In this document: positions 5,444 through 8,045 of the stretch, one piece after another | How the letters are laid out: every line of letters starts with the position of its first letter | Numbering within the stretch: the stretch's first letter is position 1 | Source: Clostridiales bacterium | GTDB lineage: Bacteria > Bacillota > Clostridia > Christensenellales > UBA3700 | Length of the DNA: 8,045 bases | NCBI GenBank assembly: GCA_014799645.1 | Contig: JAAVHQ010000023.1 | Span: 19,401-27,445, forward strand | Reading direction: 5' to 3' | Position numbers and translations under genes: made by a program | Notes under the pieces: model-generated | Databases searched by the model: none | Told to the model about the DNA's origin: nothing | What the model saw: only the letters and a program-made list of their open reading frames with translations

Positions 5444-7311
5444 AGAGAAGTATCGACAAATTCAGAGAAGATATCGTAAACGAAGTACGCAGAGATTACG
5501 AGCGCAGAAGAGAGGAAAGAAAACCGCTCGAACTGCAATGGCGATTGAATATGAATTTCTACAACGGAAATCAGTATGCGGAAATCTCGCCCGTCGGCGA
5601 TATCGAGCAGTACGGCAAACAGTACTTTTGGCAGGAAAGAGAGGTATACAACCATATCGCATCCATAATCGAAACGAGGCTTTCCAAACTCAACAGGTTG
5701 AAATGCGGAGTAAGCGTTCGCCCATTCAGTAGCGACGATAGCGACGTCTATACGGCGAAACTGTCTACGCAGATTGTCAAAGCTTTGTGCGAGGAAAACA
5801 ATCTTCCCGCGTTGCTAAACCAGGCAAGCACTTGGAGCGAAGTGACGGGCAGTTGCTTTTTCAAGACGGTATGGTCGGCAGACAAGGGCAGAATAGTAGG
5901 CTCGTCAAAGACCAACAAGAATCTCAGAGAAGGCGACGTAGAAATAAGCGTCGTTCCGCCGTACGAGATTTTCCCCGACAGCGTGTGCGCGTCAAGTCTA
6001 GAGGACTGCCAAAGCATTATTCACGCGAAGGCCTATCACGTCGACGAGATAAAAGATATTTGGGGAGTGGACGTGCAAGGCGAAGACGTCAACGTCTTTT
6101 CGCTTGACAACGCTCAAATAGGCGGCGGACTTGGCTATGACGCAAGTCTTCCGAACATGATTGACAGCGTGGCTCACGATATGTGCGTGGTGATTGAGAA
6201 GTACGTCCGTCCGACGACGGAAAAGCCCGACGGAGAGTTAATAGTCGTCGCCGGCGACAAGTTGCTATACTACGGAGAATTGCCGTATATCAACGAGTTC
6301 AACGACCAACGCGGATATCCGTTTACGAAAATCGTCAGCCTTGACAAACTCGGTTGTTTTTACGGCACGAGCATAGTCGAAAGACTTATACCTCTTCAAA
6401 GAGCGTACAACGCTGTCAAGAACAGAAAGCACGAGTTTATCAACCGCTTGGCAATGGGCGTAATGACCGTCGAAGACGGCTCGATAGATACCGACAATCT
6501 CGAAGAAGAGGGATTGTCGCCGGGTAAGATATTGATATACAGGCAAGGCTCGACTCCGCCGAAGTTGCTCGAATCGGGCAGAGTGCCAATAGATTTTCAG
6601 TACGAAGAAGAGAGGATATTGCAAGAGTTTACGACTATATCGGGCGTGAGCGAAATCAGTAAATATTCAAACATTGCAAATCAAATGTCGGGTAAGGCTA
6701 TCGGCCTTTTAGTCGAGCAAGACGACACGCGTCTTTCAATAGCGACCAACTCTTTGCGTATGGGTATCAAGAGGATATGCGAGCAGATGTTGAGACTATA
6801 CAAACAATTCTGCAAGACGAGAAGAATGAAGAGATTCTCGGGTGATAACGGCGACGTGGAACTAGCATATTTTACCGCAAGCGATTTGCAAAGCGACGAT
6901 CTCGTATTCGACAACGAAAACGAGTTGACCGACACTCTCGAAAACAGAAGAAATATGGTGTTGGAACTTGCTCAAATGGGCATCTTCAACGGCGAAAACG
7001 GCGGTATTACCAACCGTAACAAACTCAAAATTCTCGAAATTCTCGGCTTCGGCAACTGGGAATCTAGCAGAGATATTGACGAAAGTCACAGAAAGAAAGC
7101 GATGAAAGAAAACGTCGATTTCGGCAAGGAAAACGTCGCGGTTGCGGATTACGACAATCACGATTTACACTTGGACGAGCACTTGAAGAGATTGCTCGAA
7201 GAAAAGGACGAAAATATCAAGTCGCTGATTGACGAGCATATCAAACAACACAAAATGATGAAGATGATGGAAGCAGGCGTAAGCAATACGCAAGAGGTGA
7301 AAAATGGCTGA
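5440..7311 (+). CDS. Phage portal protein (P22/SPP1-like)
   Basis: This 623-residue protein lies directly downstream of the packaging genes. Features typical of large portal proteins are YNGNQY (41-46), REVYNHIASIIETRLSKL (about 71-88) and CGVSVRPFSSDDSDVYTAKL. A central VPPYEIFPDS and CQSIIHAKAY region follows, then a long helical segment around GVSEISKYSNIANQMSGKAIGLL. The C-terminal 50 residues are highly charged and helical (HLDEHLKRLLEEKDENIKSL...HKMMKMMEAG), as in the barrel or coiled-coil end of P22-type portals. Twelve copies would form the ring at one capsid vertex, docking the terminase and nucleating assembly. GAGAGG (5428-5433) precedes ATG 5440, and the next gene overlaps its end by 8 nt. 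The length fits the family, with no sign of truncation. Confidence 0.88.
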   Translation: MKRSIDKFREDIVNEVRRDYERRREERKPLELQWRLNMNFYNGNQYAEISPVGDIEQYGKQYFWQEREVYNHIASIIETRLSKLNRLKCGVSVRPFSSDDSDVYTAKLSTQIVKALCEENNLPALLNQASTWSEVTGSCFFKTVWSADKGRIVGSSKTNKNLREGDVEISVVPPYEIFPDSVCASSLEDCQSIIHAKAYHVDEIKDIWGVDVQGEDVNVFSLDNAQIGGGLGYDASLPNMIDSVAHDMCVVIEKYVRPTTEKPDGELIVVAGDKLLYYGELPYINEFNDQRGYPFTKIVSLDKLGCFYGTSIVERLIPLQRAYNAVKNRKHEFINRLAMGVMTVEDGSIDTDNLEEEGLSPGKILIYRQGSTPPKLLESGRVPIDFQYEEERILQEFTTISGVSEISKYSNIANQMSGKAIGLLVEQDDTRLSIATNSLRMGIKRICEQMLRLYKQFCKTRRMKRFSGDNGDVELAYFTASDLQSDDLVFDNENELTDTLENRRNMVLELAQMGIFNGENGGITNRNKLKILEILGFGNWESSRDIDESHRKKAMKENVDFGKENVAVADYDNHDLHLDEHLKRLLEEKDENIKSLIDEHIKQHKMMKMMEAGVSNTQEVKNG

Positions 7312-7876
7312 AATTACTGAAGATATTACCCAACCGAGCGTCGAAGATAATACGGCGCAAGACTATATACAACCGCAAGAAGAAAACGACGGCTCTAAGA
7401 TAGAAGAAGTACAAGAGGTAGAAGAGAATGGGGAGCAAAACGAAGACACTCCCATTGAAAACGAAAAAGCCGTGTACGAAGAAGAGGGCTGGCAGGCAAG
7501 GGTAGAGGAATTTTTCGAGAAATATCCCGTAGCCAAAGGGTTCGCGTCTATGATAGGGGAACAGATTGTAAAGGACTCTCAACTCTCGCAAGATAGCAAC
7601 TGTCTTGAAAAAGCGTTGGCGAGAGTTTTTGACAAAGTCTACGTTCCGCCCAAAGACCTTGTCAAGAATCAAGAGTTTTTGGAAAAATACGTCTATCAAG
7701 ACGAGAATATCAAAAGCGCGATAATCGAAAGGTATCTTCAAGACCTTGAAAATACCCGTCCGCCAAAGTCAATTTCTTCGAGAGGAAAAATCACGTTGAC
7801 CCCGCCCGACAGACCAAAGAGCATAGCGGAAGCGGGCAACGTAATCAAATCTATGCTCAATAATAGGAGGATATAA
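7304..7876 (+). CDS. Putative capsid scaffolding protein
   Basis: The 190-residue product is encoded between portal and capsid genes, the usual place for a scaffold. Residues 1-61 are very acidic and low in complexity (many E, D, Q, N). A predicted helical middle follows (about 62-150, with FFEKYPVAKGF and NQEFLEKYVYQDENIKSAIIERYL). The last 40 residues are basic and end VIKSMLNNRRI. An acidic flexible body with a basic C-terminal end is the charge layout of P22/phi29-type scaffolds, whose tail contacts the coat protein. This is inference from position and composition; I do not recognise a named domain. AAGAGGTGA (7292-7300) precedes the ATG. It overlaps the portal by 8 nt and ends in a TAATG shared with the next start. 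No protease motif is seen. Confidence 0.6.
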   Translation: MAEITEDITQPSVEDNTAQDYIQPQEENDGSKIEEVQEVEENGEQNEDTPIENEKAVYEEEGWQARVEEFFEKYPVAKGFASMIGEQIVKDSQLSQDSNCLEKALARVFDKVYVPPKDLVKNQEFLEKYVYQDENIKSAIIERYLQDLENTRPPKSISSRGKITLTPPDRPKSIAEAGNVIKSMLNNRRI

Positions 7877-8045
7877 TGGTAACATTAGAAACAGCAGAAA
7901 AGGCGCTTAAAAGCGTGTATTTGAACGTGGTAGCGGATCAACTTAACGTGGGTGTAAATCCGCTTTTGGCAAAGATTGAACAGACGAACGCCGACGTATG
8001 GGGCAAGGAAATAATTAAACTCGTGCCTTACGGCTTGAACGGCGG
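7876..8045 (+). CDS. Phage major capsid protein, N-terminal fragment (cut by window end)
   Basis: ATG 7876 overlaps the previous stop by one base (TAATG) and follows AGGAGG (7865-7870) by five bases, one of the strongest ribosome sites in the operon, as expected for the most abundant virion protein. The 56 readable residues (start MVTLETAEKALKSVYLNVV, then NPLLAKIEQT and DVWGKEIIKLVPYGLNG) match from memory the N-terminus of a capsid family in Clostridia phages. The position after portal and putative scaffold supports the call. The rest of the gene is outside the window, so the fold cannot be verified. Confidence 0.75.
   Translation, partial: MVTLETAEKALKSVYLNVVADQLNVGVNPLLAKIEQTNADVWGKEIIKLVPYGLNG

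Larger units (their letters stand above)
1831..8045. mobile_element. Prophage (or remnant), late regulator and head-packaging module; boundary approximate, right end outside window
   Basis: Everything downstream of the LRR terminator is of phage type: a sigma-like regulator, terminase large subunit, portal, putative scaffold and major capsid start, with one opposite-strand cargo-like gene. Genes before 1830 look like host genes. The left boundary lies somewhere in 1831-2011, but no att repeat can be defined because only one end is visible. No integrase, repressor or replication gene occurs on this side. The 1831 boundary is a convention rather than an observed junction. Confidence 0.7.

Noticed and set aside
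7241..7741. Minus-strand ORF of 166 aa rich in Phe/Leu suggesting a membrane protein
   Set aside because: It is the complement of the GAA/AAG-rich scaffold coding region, which reads as Phe/Leu codons on the other strand; no ribosome site supports it.

Overview
The window looks like the edge of a prophage, or prophage remnant, in the chromosome of a Gram-positive, Clostridia-like bacterium. Three things suggest this host: strong GGAGG-type ribosome binding sites before almost every gene, moderately AT-rich coding sequence, and close resemblance of the proteins to gut Firmicutes families I remember (a Christensenellales-like host is possible). The taxonomy is inference, because no database search could be run.

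Region 1 (1-1830) looks like host chromosome. It holds the C-terminal half of a type IIA topoisomerase A subunit (topoisomerase IV ParC type) cut by the window edge. A BspA-like leucine-rich-repeat protein follows 32 nt downstream with no terminator between, then a strong hairpin terminator at 1802-1830. Region 2 (1831-2011) is an AT-rich non-coding stretch with phased A-rich motifs, two overlapping perfect 10-bp palindromes and a good sigma-70-type promoter (TTGCAA-17-TATACT).

Region 3 (2012-3517) holds a small sigma-factor-region-4-like regulator (+). A convergent, independently transcribed gene (-) follows; it encodes an exported, membrane-anchored protein with SH3-like features. That gene has its own promoter and terminator and lies exactly between the regulator and the packaging genes, the typical layout of a phage 'moron' or lysogenic-conversion gene.

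Region 4 (3518-8045) is a tightly packed head-morphogenesis module on the + strand: terminase large subunit, a 98-aa protein of unknown function, a 72-aa Cys-rich putative zinc-binding protein, portal protein, an acidic putative scaffold, and the start of a major capsid protein cut by the window end. Genes overlap or abut, which suggests one late operon with translational coupling. The terminase-portal-scaffold-capsid order, with no prohead protease gene between portal and capsid, resembles P22/SPP1-type head modules more than HK97-type ones.

A working model is that the regulator at 2012 activates the late operon starting near 3518, while the interposed minus-strand surface protein is made separately, possibly from the silent prophage. 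No integrase, lysogeny or replication gene lies between the host genes and the packaging module. If this is an intact prophage, those genes must be at its other end; otherwise it is a truncated or domesticated element.
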